Shown here piece after piece: positions 9,538-17,940 of a stretch of DNA of 64,000 nucleotides. The number at the start of each line of letters is the position of its first letter. Within the stretch, counting starts at the first letter, position 1. The position numbers and the translations under genes were made by a program. The notes beneath the pieces were generated by a model. The model searched no databases. It had not been told where the DNA came from and was given only the letters and a program-made list of their open reading frames with translations. The stretch comes from JAJDAT01 sp964344185 (GTDB lineage Bacteria > Nitrospinota > Nitrospinia > Nitrospinales > JAJDAT01). The stretch covers positions 1-64,000 of the forward strand of contig CAYFMN010000023.1 of assembly GCA_964344185.1 (NCBI GenBank). The letters are read 5' to 3'.

Positions 9538-9684
9538 CCTAACTTCAATAAAAACAAAAATATTGTTTGAAAAATTATATTTTTTTTATATAATATAAAA
9601 ATCCGTTTTACCAGCGGTTTTTACAACGCTTAAACTTTTGGGGAGGAAGGGGCAACCTTTCTATTTTTTACGACTAGTAAAAAT

Positions 9685-9716
9685 TATGGGGTTGAATCGA
9701 CGCGTTCAACTCCATA
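9685..9716 (-). terminator. Intrinsic terminator of acs
   Basis: A 12-bp stem (one G-U pair) of TATGGGGTTGAA with TTCAACTCCATA around an 8-base loop. Read on the minus strand it lies 14 bases after the acs stop and is followed by ATTTTTAC. Confidence 0.7.
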
Positions 9717-9729
9717 CCCTAGGTTCTTC

Positions 9730-11697
9730 TTACATCTTCTTATAGGTCGCTTTCAAGTTTTCCACAACGGACGGATCAGCTAAAGTAGAAACATCTCCTA
9801 ATTGATCGGCTTCATCGGCGGCTATTTTTCTCAATATTCTTCTCATAATTTTCCCTGATCGGGTTTTAGGCAATCCAGGCGCCCAATGAATAACGTCGGG
9901 AGCCGCAATTGGCCCAATTTCTTTTCGAACAAAAGCAATTAATTCTTTTTTCAGTTCGTCGGTATATTCCTCGCCTTCCATTAAAGTAACGTAAGCATAG
10001 ATGCCCTGCCCTTTAATATCGTGTGGAAAACCAACTACCGCAGCTTCAGCAACCGCTTGATGCAAAACAAGTCCCGATTCAACCTCGGCAGTTCCCATAC
10101 GATGACCAGAAACATTGATCACGTCATCTACTCTTCCAGTTACCCAATAATATCCATCTTCGTCTCGACGACAACCATCGCCCGTAAAATAATTACCTGG
10201 ATACATTTTGAAATAAGTTTCTTCAAATCTGTCATGATCGCCATAAACTGTTCGCATTTGACCGGGCCAGGTTTCAGATATGGCCAATACGCCTTCGACA
10301 CCGTTCCCTTCCACAACTTTTCCCGATTCTGATTCAATCACTACAGGTTTAATTCCAAAAAATGGCAATGTAGCGGAACCTGGTTTTGCTGGGGTGCAAC
10401 CAGGCAAAGGAGTGATCAATATTCCTCCAGTTTCCGTTTGCCACCAGGTATCAACAACAGGGCAATTCCCTCTTCCAATATTTTTATGATACCAACGCCA
10501 TGCTTCCGGATTAATAGGCTCTCCAACCGAACCTAAAACTTTTAGCGTGGATAAATCGTATTTTGACGGAAACTCTTCGCCATGCGACATCAAAGCTCGT
10601 ATTGCCGTTGGAGCCGTATAAAATTGGGTTACTTTATGTTTCTCAACAGTCGCCCAAAACCTGCCGGCGTCTGGATAAGTAGGAATCCCTTCAAACATAA
10701 TGGTTGTTGCGCCGTTTGCTAGCGGCCCATAAATAATATACGAATGCCCTGTCACCCAACCAATATCGGCAGTACACCACCAAATATCGCCATCGTGATA
10801 ATCAAAAATATATTTATGAGTCAAAGCAGAGTAGATCATATATCCGCCTACATTATGCTGGACTCCTTTAGGCTTTCCTGTAGAACCTGAAGTATATAGA
10901 ATAAATAATGGATCTTCCGCATCCATCGGTTCAGGTTCGCATATTTCGCTAACCTCCGCCATTTCAGAATCCCACCAAAAGTCCCTTCCTTCCGCCATCT
11001 CAATAGGGATCTTATCGCCCACTCGTTTGGCTACAACACAAGCTTGAACTTTAGTTCCTTGTTTCTCCGCTAAGGCAATAGCTTTGTCTGCGGCGGATTT
11101 TAATGGAACCGGTTTTGAGCCACGAAAAGACCCATCGGCAGTCACCACTATAGAGCAGGCAGAATCAACAATTCGGTCTGCAAGGGCATTGGCCGAAAAA
11201 CCTCCAAACACAATAGAGTGAATCGCCCCAATTCTAGCGCAGGCAAGCATAGCAACGGCAAGCTCAGGAATCATCGGCATATAAATCGAAACCCTGTCTC
11301 CTTTTTTTGCGCCATGTTTTTTTAACACATTTGCAAACTTACAAACTTCTTTATGCAATTGATTATAAGTTAGGTTGAGGCTTTCGTTGGGTTCGTTACC
11401 TTCCCAAATAATCGCTGTTTGATCCCCTCTTGTTTCTAAATACCGGTCAATACAATTTACCGTTATATTGGTTTGCGCCCCTTTAAACCACTCAATAAAG
11501 ATTTTGCCCTTGCGGACATCGTAATTAAAATCGCGAACCTTATCCCATTTTTTAAACCAGGTAAACTTTTCAGCTTCTCCCGACCAAAAACCTTCGGGGT
11601 CGTTAATAGAACGCTCATACATTTCCCGGTACTCGTCCATTGATTTAATCCAAGCTCTATTACTTGAATCTTCAGACGGTTTATATATCTCCGACAT
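9730..11697 (-). CDS. acs: Acetyl-coenzyme A synthetase
   Basis: A 655-residue AMP-forming ligase that makes acetyl-CoA from acetate, ATP and CoA in the cytosol. The N-terminal ACS domain (YEMSINDPEGFW type) is followed by the P-loop-like LFILYTSGSTGKPKG near residue 265. WWCTADIGWVTGHSYIIYGPL, VVDTWWQTETGG and YFTGDGCRRDEDGYYWVTGR follow. The C-terminal catalytic lysine is in LPKTRSGKIMRRILRKIA, the site usually controlled by acetylation. Full length for the family. It follows a DUF1566 gene by 22 bp on the same strand and ends at a good intrinsic terminator. Confidence 0.96.
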   Translation of the reverse strand: MSEIYKPSEDSSNRAWIKSMDEYREMYERSINDPEGFWSGEAEKFTWFKKWDKVRDFNYDVRKGKIFIEWFKGAQTNITVNCIDRYLETRGDQTAIIWEGNEPNESLNLTYNQLHKEVCKFANVLKKHGAKKGDRVSIYMPMIPELAVAMLACARIGAIHSIVFGGFSANALADRIVDSACSIVVTADGSFRGSKPVPLKSAADKAIALAEKQGTKVQACVVAKRVGDKIPIEMAEGRDFWWDSEMAEVSEICEPEPMDAEDPLFILYTSGSTGKPKGVQHNVGGYMIYSALTHKYIFDYHDGDIWWCTADIGWVTGHSYIIYGPLANGATTIMFEGIPTYPDAGRFWATVEKHKVTQFYTAPTAIRALMSHGEEFPSKYDLSTLKVLGSVGEPINPEAWRWYHKNIGRGNCPVVDTWWQTETGGILITPLPGCTPAKPGSATLPFFGIKPVVIESESGKVVEGNGVEGVLAISETWPGQMRTVYGDHDRFEETYFKMYPGNYFTGDGCRRDEDGYYWVTGRVDDVINVSGHRMGTAEVESGLVLHQAVAEAAVVGFPHDIKGQGIYAYVTLMEGEEYTDELKKELIAFVRKEIGPIAAPDVIHWAPGLPKTRSGKIMRRILRKIAADEADQLGDVSTLADPSVVENLKATYKKM

Positions 11698-11719
11698 ATA
11701 AAAACTCCATTATTAATCT

Positions 11720-12148
11720 TTATGGGGAAATTTTTCTAACTCCACGCGAGGCTTCAGATAAAGTCCACAAGCCGTCTGGATCATCAAAAGTCCCTTCACG
11801 AATATTCAATACGCAAGTTCGCGCCCGTCCAGCAACTATTTCCGCAACGATGGTGAACCCTCCCCCTTTTTCAAATTTATCGCTTATATGAATATCTTTG
11901 CCATAAACGTCTTTATTAGAGAATGATTCGTTATACAAAGACTCCATTTGATCTCGGGTTGGAAGACGCCAATCGTCGTAACCTGCAAACTTATTTTCCC
12001 TAAGATGCCGAACATAGTCCAAGCAATCCTGATAGCAACACCATTTTTTAAGATCATTCATGGAGTCTGTTTTAGTCCACATTAAGTTTGTTTTTAGATC
12101 TGTAATCGTGCCGTCGCCATTATCAATAAAACGTTCTTCTTCAGACAT
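11720..12148 (-). CDS. DUF1566-domain protein
   Basis: A 142-residue cytosolic-looking protein with the DUF1566 pattern: RFIDNGDGTITDLKTNLMW at the N-terminus, AGYDDWRLPTRDQMESLY in the middle and a C-terminal RTCVLNIREGTF segment. DUF1566 is a fibrinogen/C-type-lectin-like fold found in many exported bacterial proteins; a known catalytic role is lacking. No signal peptide is visible. It precedes acs by 22 bp and may share its mRNA, though a functional link is not evident. The upstream gap is divergent to a methyltransferase gene. Confidence 0.75.
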   Translation of the reverse strand: MSEEERFIDNGDGTITDLKTNLMWTKTDSMNDLKKWCCYQDCLDYVRHLRENKFAGYDDWRLPTRDQMESLYNESFSNKDVYGKDIHISDKFEKGGGFTIVAEIVAGRARTCVLNIREGTFDDPDGLWTLSEASRGVRKISP

Positions 12149-12260
12149 AGAATAACCAATACTGTTGACTTTAAAGCATTTAATTGAAAAAAATGATGAA
12201 AGAGAATATCATTTTTCGCGTACCTTTTCAAAGGGTCTTAAACTTGTTCCGGCCTAAAAA

Positions 12261-12992
12261 GTGATCAAATCAGAGTATCAAAAAATGTTCGATGAGGAAC
12301 AATCGCATTGGTTTTTTGAAACCAAGCGAATGTTCATTAAAAGCTTTTTGAGCAAAGTTCCATTAAAACCAAACGCAAAAATATTTGAACCTGGTTGCGG
12401 CACAGGCGCAAACCGTTTTCTCTTGGAAAATTATGGCTCTGTGGTTAGTTTCGATTACTCACAAACCGCCGTAGAGTTTTGTAAAAAAAGAGAAATAAAA
12501 AATTTAATCAGAGGGGACTTAAATCAACTTGGAATACAAAACGAAACTTTTGATTTTGTCGCTTTGTTAGACGTTTTGTACCATCAATGGGTAAAAGATG
12601 ATATATCAGCTTTGTGCGGTATTGCAAGAATTCTCAAGCCAAAGGGAAAAATTCTCATCACCGACTCCGCATTTCCTTTTTTATTAAGTTCGCATGACAA
12701 AGCGGTCATGACACGGGAAAGATACACCATATCTTCGATTACGCAAAAATTAGAAAAAGCCGGCTTTAAAGTGTTGCGGTCAAGCTATATGTTTGCAACT
12801 ACCTTTCCACTCTTGACATTAGTGCGATTGTTTCAAAAAATAGGTTCTACTAAACAAATTTCTTCAAACGTTTTTAAAGTTCCAAAATTAATAAACCAAC
12901 TCATTCTTAAAATAATGACTTTAGAAGCGAGAATATTAAGTCGTTCTCGCCTGCCCTTTGGCTCAAGCGTCATTATTTTAGCCGAAAAATAA
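12261..12992 (+). CDS. Class I SAM-dependent methyltransferase
   Basis: A 243-residue protein from a GTG start at 12261; the ATG at 12285 is an alternative. The Rossmann methyltransferase core is clear: motif I IFEPGCGTGANRFLLE (about 47-62), an acidic residue after VVSFDYS, and motif IV FDFVALLDVLYHQWV. The post-motif LKPKGKILITD is also present. The Methyltransf_11 family acts on many small molecules, lipids and glycans, and the substrate cannot be inferred. It is followed by an SGNH-hydrolase/TPR gene 28 bp downstream, which suggests co-transcription and a possible role in glycan or lipid decoration. Confidence 0.8.
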   Translation: MIKSEYQKMFDEEQSHWFFETKRMFIKSFLSKVPLKPNAKIFEPGCGTGANRFLLENYGSVVSFDYSQTAVEFCKKREIKNLIRGDLNQLGIQNETFDFVALLDVLYHQWVKDDISALCGIARILKPKGKILITDSAFPFLLSSHDKAVMTRERYTISSITQKLEKAGFKVLRSSYMFATTFPLLTLVRLFQKIGSTKQISSNVFKVPKLINQLILKIMTLEARILSRSRLPFGSSVIILAEK

Positions 12993-13020
12993 TCTCTTAA
13001 ATTACTTTCAGGAATTTCAT

Positions 13021-15045
13021 TTGGCCCGTTTTAAAGTAAAAGAAATTTGTTTAGCTTTCGTCGCATCCCTAATTAGTTTGATTGGAGCGTTTTTTATAAT
13101 CGAAGGTTATTTCATTTTTAAAAATTGGGATCGATCAGTCGCTTTAGGAACTCAATTTGACTCACAATTAGGCTGGGTCAATATCCCCAACTACTCTTTT
13201 ACTTCGGACAAAAGAACATACACTACTAATAAACTCGGACTCCGCTCGGAGCCTCTTAACCCATCGGCAAATCACGTTTTGGTCCTTGGAGACTCCGTTG
13301 CTTATGGAGCGGGAGTAAACGATGACGAAACGTTTTCTTATTTGTTGAATAAAATGTTTCCAAATTATCAAATCTTAAATCTGGCAGTTTCCGGTTACGG
13401 AGTTGACCAATATTACTTGGCGCTAAAAAACTTAATAAACAAAACTAACCCTAAATTAATCATTACTAATATCTATACAGGAAACGATTTAGCGGATACT
13501 CGAAGAGATAACTTGTTTGGAATCAGTAAACCTCTTTTTAAAATCCAGAATGGAGAATTAGTAAATATAAATTCAAAAATTTCCAGGTTCTCTTGCCCCA
13601 ATTTAATCACTCGAAGCTGGATTAATAGCATAATGAAAAAGGCTAAACTTCAAAGTTTATTCTGTTCAAACCTAGAGCTTGATCTTTCTTCGGCAAAACT
13701 GACAATCAAAAATCTTCTTCAACAAATCCATCGTATTGGGAAAAGTAAAAACGCTGAAACGATATTCGTTTTATCTCCTACCCTAATAGGAACTCAATGG
13801 CTTAATTGCTATTGGAGTGGGAAACCTGATAATTGTGAAGGTTTAGACAGTGGATTTCATCACCTGTATGTAGAGTTCAAAGAAATTTTGGAAGAAAATA
13901 AGTTCCAATTTTTAGATTTAAACAACTCATTTCTTTTAAACTCAAAAGGATCAACGAAAGAGTTGGTTTCCTTATATAACCAAAACGGAAAAGACTTCCA
14001 TCATTATTCGCCAAAAGGTCATCATCTTGTCGCCAAATATTTAGGCAATTTTATTAATCATGACCTAAAAGCTTCAAGACTTAAAAACAAAACCGCAATT
14101 TTATCTTCAGAGGAAAACGAAAATAAAAAATTAGCTTTTAGTTATTTACAAAATGGAAATTTTAAAAAATCTCTTGAGTTAATAAAAAAAATCATCGTCC
14201 AACGTACAAACTTATCAGAATTGTATTTCTTATTGGGTTTGGCTCATCAGGGTTTAATACAATACGACGATGCTTTAAAAGCGTTTAGGAAGGCCATTGA
14301 GCTAAACCCCTCGGATTTTAAAAGCCATAACTTGGTTGGTTTGACTTATTTTAAACTTGGAAAAAATTTTGAAGCAATCGTTGCATTCCAAAATTCTCTT
14401 AAGATTATGCCCGATTTCGCCGACACCCATTTCAATTTAGCTCTAGCTCTGGATGGGGTACAAAAAGGTAAGCAAGCCTTAACTCACATGAGTATTTCTA
14501 AAAATTTATATCGTAGAGATAAAAACGATTTAATGGCGGGACTGGCTGAAAAAGAAATCAACGCTTACTTAACCAAATATAAAATCCCAGCTTCAGCGAT
14601 AAATAATCAAAGATTAACGAACGTCCTTTCCAACTTATCTGAAATTAAAAAGCTGGAAAATATTTTAAAAGAACATCCTCAAGATTTAGAGCGCCGATAT
14701 CAACTGGCTCAAAAGTTACTAGACATGAATCAAGCAAAGCTGGCGCAATTAGAACTTGAAACGCTACTAAAAGCTTATCCTACAGGAGCTCAGTTTTGGA
14801 ACGATTTGGGTTTTCTACTAATGAAGTTGAATCGATTTGAAGAAGCGAGTGAAAAATTAGAAGCGGCGTTAAAAATAAATCCTGACTTTGCAGGAGCTAA
14901 TTTTAATTTAGCTACGGTAATGGAAATAAGAGGGAATAAGGAAAAAGCTATAACTCATTTGAAAAAGGCCTTAAAAACCTTTCGCCAATTTGATAACGCG
15001 AGATTCGTTCGCCTTTCTGAGGAAGCTTTAAATAGATTACAGTAA
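13021..15045 (+). CDS. SGNH/GDSL-type hydrolase fused to TPR repeats
   Basis: A 674-residue protein from a TTG start with AGGAA upstream. Residues 9-33 form one membrane helix. Residues about 84-340 are an SGNH hydrolase-like domain with block I VLGDSVAYGAG (GDS at 90-92), a block III-like TGND (153-156), and a C-terminal FHHYSPKGHH block that could supply the catalytic His. The rest (about 375-674) is made of TPR repeats (ALKAFRKAIELNPSDFKSHN, DDALK, EASEKLEAALKINPDFAGAN). The likely reaction is ester hydrolysis or O-acyl transfer on a surface glycan, in the periplasm. Such enzymes are often found with polysaccharide O-acetylation. The fusion with a long TPR tail is unusual. It forms a pair with the upstream methyltransferase. 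Confidence 0.7.
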   Translation: MARFKVKEICLAFVASLISLIGAFFIIEGYFIFKNWDRSVALGTQFDSQLGWVNIPNYSFTSDKRTYTTNKLGLRSEPLNPSANHVLVLGDSVAYGAGVNDDETFSYLLNKMFPNYQILNLAVSGYGVDQYYLALKNLINKTNPKLIITNIYTGNDLADTRRDNLFGISKPLFKIQNGELVNINSKISRFSCPNLITRSWINSIMKKAKLQSLFCSNLELDLSSAKLTIKNLLQQIHRIGKSKNAETIFVLSPTLIGTQWLNCYWSGKPDNCEGLDSGFHHLYVEFKEILEENKFQFLDLNNSFLLNSKGSTKELVSLYNQNGKDFHHYSPKGHHLVAKYLGNFINHDLKASRLKNKTAILSSEENENKKLAFSYLQNGNFKKSLELIKKIIVQRTNLSELYFLLGLAHQGLIQYDDALKAFRKAIELNPSDFKSHNLVGLTYFKLGKNFEAIVAFQNSLKIMPDFADTHFNLALALDGVQKGKQALTHMSISKNLYRRDKNDLMAGLAEKEINAYLTKYKIPASAINNQRLTNVLSNLSEIKKLENILKEHPQDLERRYQLAQKLLDMNQAKLAQLELETLLKAYPTGAQFWNDLGFLLMKLNRFEEASEKLEAALKINPDFAGANFNLATVMEIRGNKEKAITHLKKALKTFRQFDNARFVRLSEEALNRLQ

Positions 15046-15537
15046 TCTAGCTTTTACAATTTATAATTCACACGGTTTCAAAATCTAAGCAGTTTTTTAA
15101 TTTCCCCACCTTCAAAAGATAAATACAGTCGAAGGACCTCGTATTTCGTAATTTTCAAAAAAAATATCCATTCTATTGACACACCGGTTATCAGGAGCTT
15201 TACTTAATTAAACGGTGAGTTGTAACTCTAGAACAACATAACCAGCCTAGAAGTTAAACAAGGCTAAAATATTATTCTAGAGCGTTTTTTGTCTATCATT
15301 TGGCTATCCTCTCGCTGATAGGCTGTTATTTACCCCATTAGCGAGAGAGCCAAATACTATTTGATATCGGAAATATTCTCAGAAAAATTAAATACTTCCA
15401 TAAAACAGCTCATATTAAACAAAAGAATGAATTAAGCATTAATCCTCGTTTTCCCCATTAAATTAAACCGCCCTAAAAACATCTCTTTTCCAGCAATAGC
15501 AGCTAAATCTCTTAAACTATTATTCAAGGAATAAAAA
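15046..15537 (+). other. Structured intergenic region with nested inverted repeats
   Basis: Nearly 500 bases without a gene. CTCTAGAA (15226-15233) pairs with TTCTAGAG (15275-15282) and encloses AGCCT/AGGCT (15244-15248/15261-15265); a T6 run follows at 15285-15290. GAGTT/AACTC (15217-15221/15224-15228) overlaps the outer arm and could compete with it. A second hairpin pairs 15299-15316 with 15340-15354 (TTTGGCT and CTCTCGCT arms with a 3-base bulge). This could be a terminator-like attenuator, a small RNA, or a decayed mobile end. It lies 180-310 bases before the tail-fibre-like gene. Confidence 0.4.
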
Positions 15538-17796
15538 ATGATTGACAACAAAACAATCCACCGCAACTATCCATTGCCCGACGCAAATAACACGTTGAAA
15601 AACGACGTATTTAGAATCAGAGATTCATTTGAACAAACTGATATAGATATCAACGATTTATATAATACTTCCGCTGGACTTTCGACCCAAATCGACAGTT
15701 TATCCGAAAACATTTCTTCAGGTAGTTTCTGGCAGGGGGTTTCTACCGGAAATGGAACAGCATATGATGTAGCCTTAACCCCGCCCCCTTCAAGTTTGAA
15801 TTTTGGTTTATTTATTCACATGAAGGCCCACGTTCAAAATACTGGGCCTGCCACATTAAACGTAAACTCTTTAGGAGCCAAAACGATAATAAAATCGGAT
15901 GGTAGCAACTTAAAAGCGGGAGACATATCTACAAACGCTCTTTTAACTATGATTTATGATGGAAGCAATTTCCAACTGTTAAATCCAAAAAACTCAAACG
16001 AAGAATTGGAAAATGTTAAAAGCAATCTTTTCCGAGCTTTTGAAGAAATTCAAGAAAATCACGGTGGTTCCCTGCTTATGGAGGCGGGCTGGTCCGACTC
16101 GTTTTCAAACTCTAACGAACAAGGCGCCGACGAAGCCAGTTCAACAGGATATCAATACGACCCAACAAACAAACTTTATAAAGGAACAGACCCAGAAACC
16201 GGACTAAATACCGACCAGGACTTTACAACCGAGGTTGATTACGAATTTTACAAAGAAACCTTGTCCGACGTCAGCATTACCGGGGGTGTTGTCACTTTAA
16301 ATTCAGGAATATTAACCTCAAATATAAATTCAGCGAGAGCGATTATCGGCGCTAATGAGGCAATTATTCTAAGCAGAGATTCTGATACGCAATTCACTGT
16401 CGAATCGGGCCATTCACTGTCAGGAACCAATGTTGCATGCGAGATTTGGTTTCACCAGTTTAAGTCCGGTAAGTTGAGATTAAATGATCGCGAAAATACA
16501 TCAATAGATGTTTCAATTACAACGTCGGGGAGCAACGGAGAAATTCAAGTTGGCGCCTCTACCTCAACTTCTGAAAAAGTAGGACAAAGCGCGACAACAA
16601 CACAATCGGGGACATTACATTCTGTTGAATTTAAATTAAAGAAAATTGGTTCGCCAACAGATAATTATCGTTGTGAAGTTTATGGAATGAATTCACTTAA
16701 CCCAACTTATCCTGTGTTAGCCACTTCGGACAATGTGAATGCGTCGGAAATAAGCACAAGTTATGAAATGGTTACTTTTCGGTTTTCCGGATCACAAAAA
16801 ATAGAACTTTCTGCATCAACAGAATACGGATTTCTATTAACTAGATTAGGAACTATAGACGCCTCAAATCATTTATTAATGGATGGACAAAATACAAGCG
16901 TCTATTCAGGCGGGCGTCAAGTTTTTTTTGCAAATAACTTGTGGCAAAATCATCCTTCAAGAGATAGTGATTTTGTTTTAAATTTTGGAGAAACCGAAAA
17001 CGTTACTAATAAGTACATTCCAATCTACCCAAAGTATTCTAATTTAGTCGACCCTGCCTCCTGGTCGGATGAAAACTCCATGACTCAAACAGAAACGCTA
17101 AATTCGGCCAATATCTGGTATTTTGAAATATATGCTACAAACAATTATGGGGCAAACACTATCTTAAAAATTACCGACGGAGCTAGCGGTAATATCCGTT
17201 CCATCGCTCAAAACAATGCAGGTACCTGGGAATACAATACAAACCCTATCTTTGCCTCCACTTCCTGGACAAGCGCAACGTCCAACTCTATGACTCAGGC
17301 TATCATAGACGCTATGGGAATATCTGTTAATCAAATGACAGGTATTGATAGAGCAGCTACTCCAGACACGGCAATACTTATCGATACTTCAAAAAAACGC
17401 GGAACAGGCGTCGTCTTAAATTCAACAATCAACACAAATAATCCCGAAGTCGAGCAAACCAGAATCACTTACGATACCAAGCGTGGGGCGATGGACCTAA
17501 TAAGTAAAACCTACAACCCAGACTTTGTGCCTAGTTCCGCTTACGTCTGGTCGCGTGCAGAACATTCAGATAATGACGGTCCTGGAACATTTTCTGTCAG
17601 TAGAAACGGAGGAATCGAATGGACAGTCGTCCCCATGGCTCAACAAGGACTTCCATTAAGTGGTAATATTCGCATTCTTCGCGGAACGGTTGATATAAGC
17701 GAACAAATCTCTGGGCAAGATATACGTTGTCGGTACCAAACTACCCAAGGTAAAAACCAATTTTTACATTCTTGGGGCCTGCAAGGGAAATCATAA
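15538..17796 (+). CDS. Phage tail-fibre-like protein
   Basis: A 752-residue protein. The first 50 residues (HRNYPLPDANNTLKNDVFRI and DSFEQTDIDINDL) resemble virion tail-fibre N-termini. Residues about 60-143 match the repeat seen in tail fibres and collar proteins: GNGTAYDVALTPPPSSL, FIHMKAHVQNTGPATLNVN, LGAKTIIKSDG and a final MIYDGSNFQLL. The remainder is Ser/Thr/Asn-rich, beta-structured and low in Cys, as in receptor-binding fibres or adhesins. There is no signal peptide or membrane helix. No capsid, portal, terminase or integrase gene lies nearby, so it is either a prophage remnant, part of a contractile-injection particle encoded elsewhere, or a domesticated binding protein. Confidence 0.6.
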   Translation: MIDNKTIHRNYPLPDANNTLKNDVFRIRDSFEQTDIDINDLYNTSAGLSTQIDSLSENISSGSFWQGVSTGNGTAYDVALTPPPSSLNFGLFIHMKAHVQNTGPATLNVNSLGAKTIIKSDGSNLKAGDISTNALLTMIYDGSNFQLLNPKNSNEELENVKSNLFRAFEEIQENHGGSLLMEAGWSDSFSNSNEQGADEASSTGYQYDPTNKLYKGTDPETGLNTDQDFTTEVDYEFYKETLSDVSITGGVVTLNSGILTSNINSARAIIGANEAIILSRDSDTQFTVESGHSLSGTNVACEIWFHQFKSGKLRLNDRENTSIDVSITTSGSNGEIQVGASTSTSEKVGQSATTTQSGTLHSVEFKLKKIGSPTDNYRCEVYGMNSLNPTYPVLATSDNVNASEISTSYEMVTFRFSGSQKIELSASTEYGFLLTRLGTIDASNHLLMDGQNTSVYSGGRQVFFANNLWQNHPSRDSDFVLNFGETENVTNKYIPIYPKYSNLVDPASWSDENSMTQTETLNSANIWYFEIYATNNYGANTILKITDGASGNIRSIAQNNAGTWEYNTNPIFASTSWTSATSNSMTQAIIDAMGISVNQMTGIDRAATPDTAILIDTSKKRGTGVVLNSTINTNNPEVEQTRITYDTKRGAMDLISKTYNPDFVPSSAYVWSRAEHSDNDGPGTFSVSRNGGIEWTVVPMAQQGLPLSGNIRILRGTVDISEQISGQDIRCRYQTTQGKNQFLHSWGLQGKS

Positions 17797-17940
17797 AGAT
17801 TACTCAATAATTAGTAATTAAAGCATGGCAATTAAACCTATATAATTAGAAGGGACATGCTACTTCAAACCATGTTCCTTCTACAACTTTTTTCACATTA
17901 AAATCAATTGTGGCCAGATCGCCCCGAAACCATTTAACTT

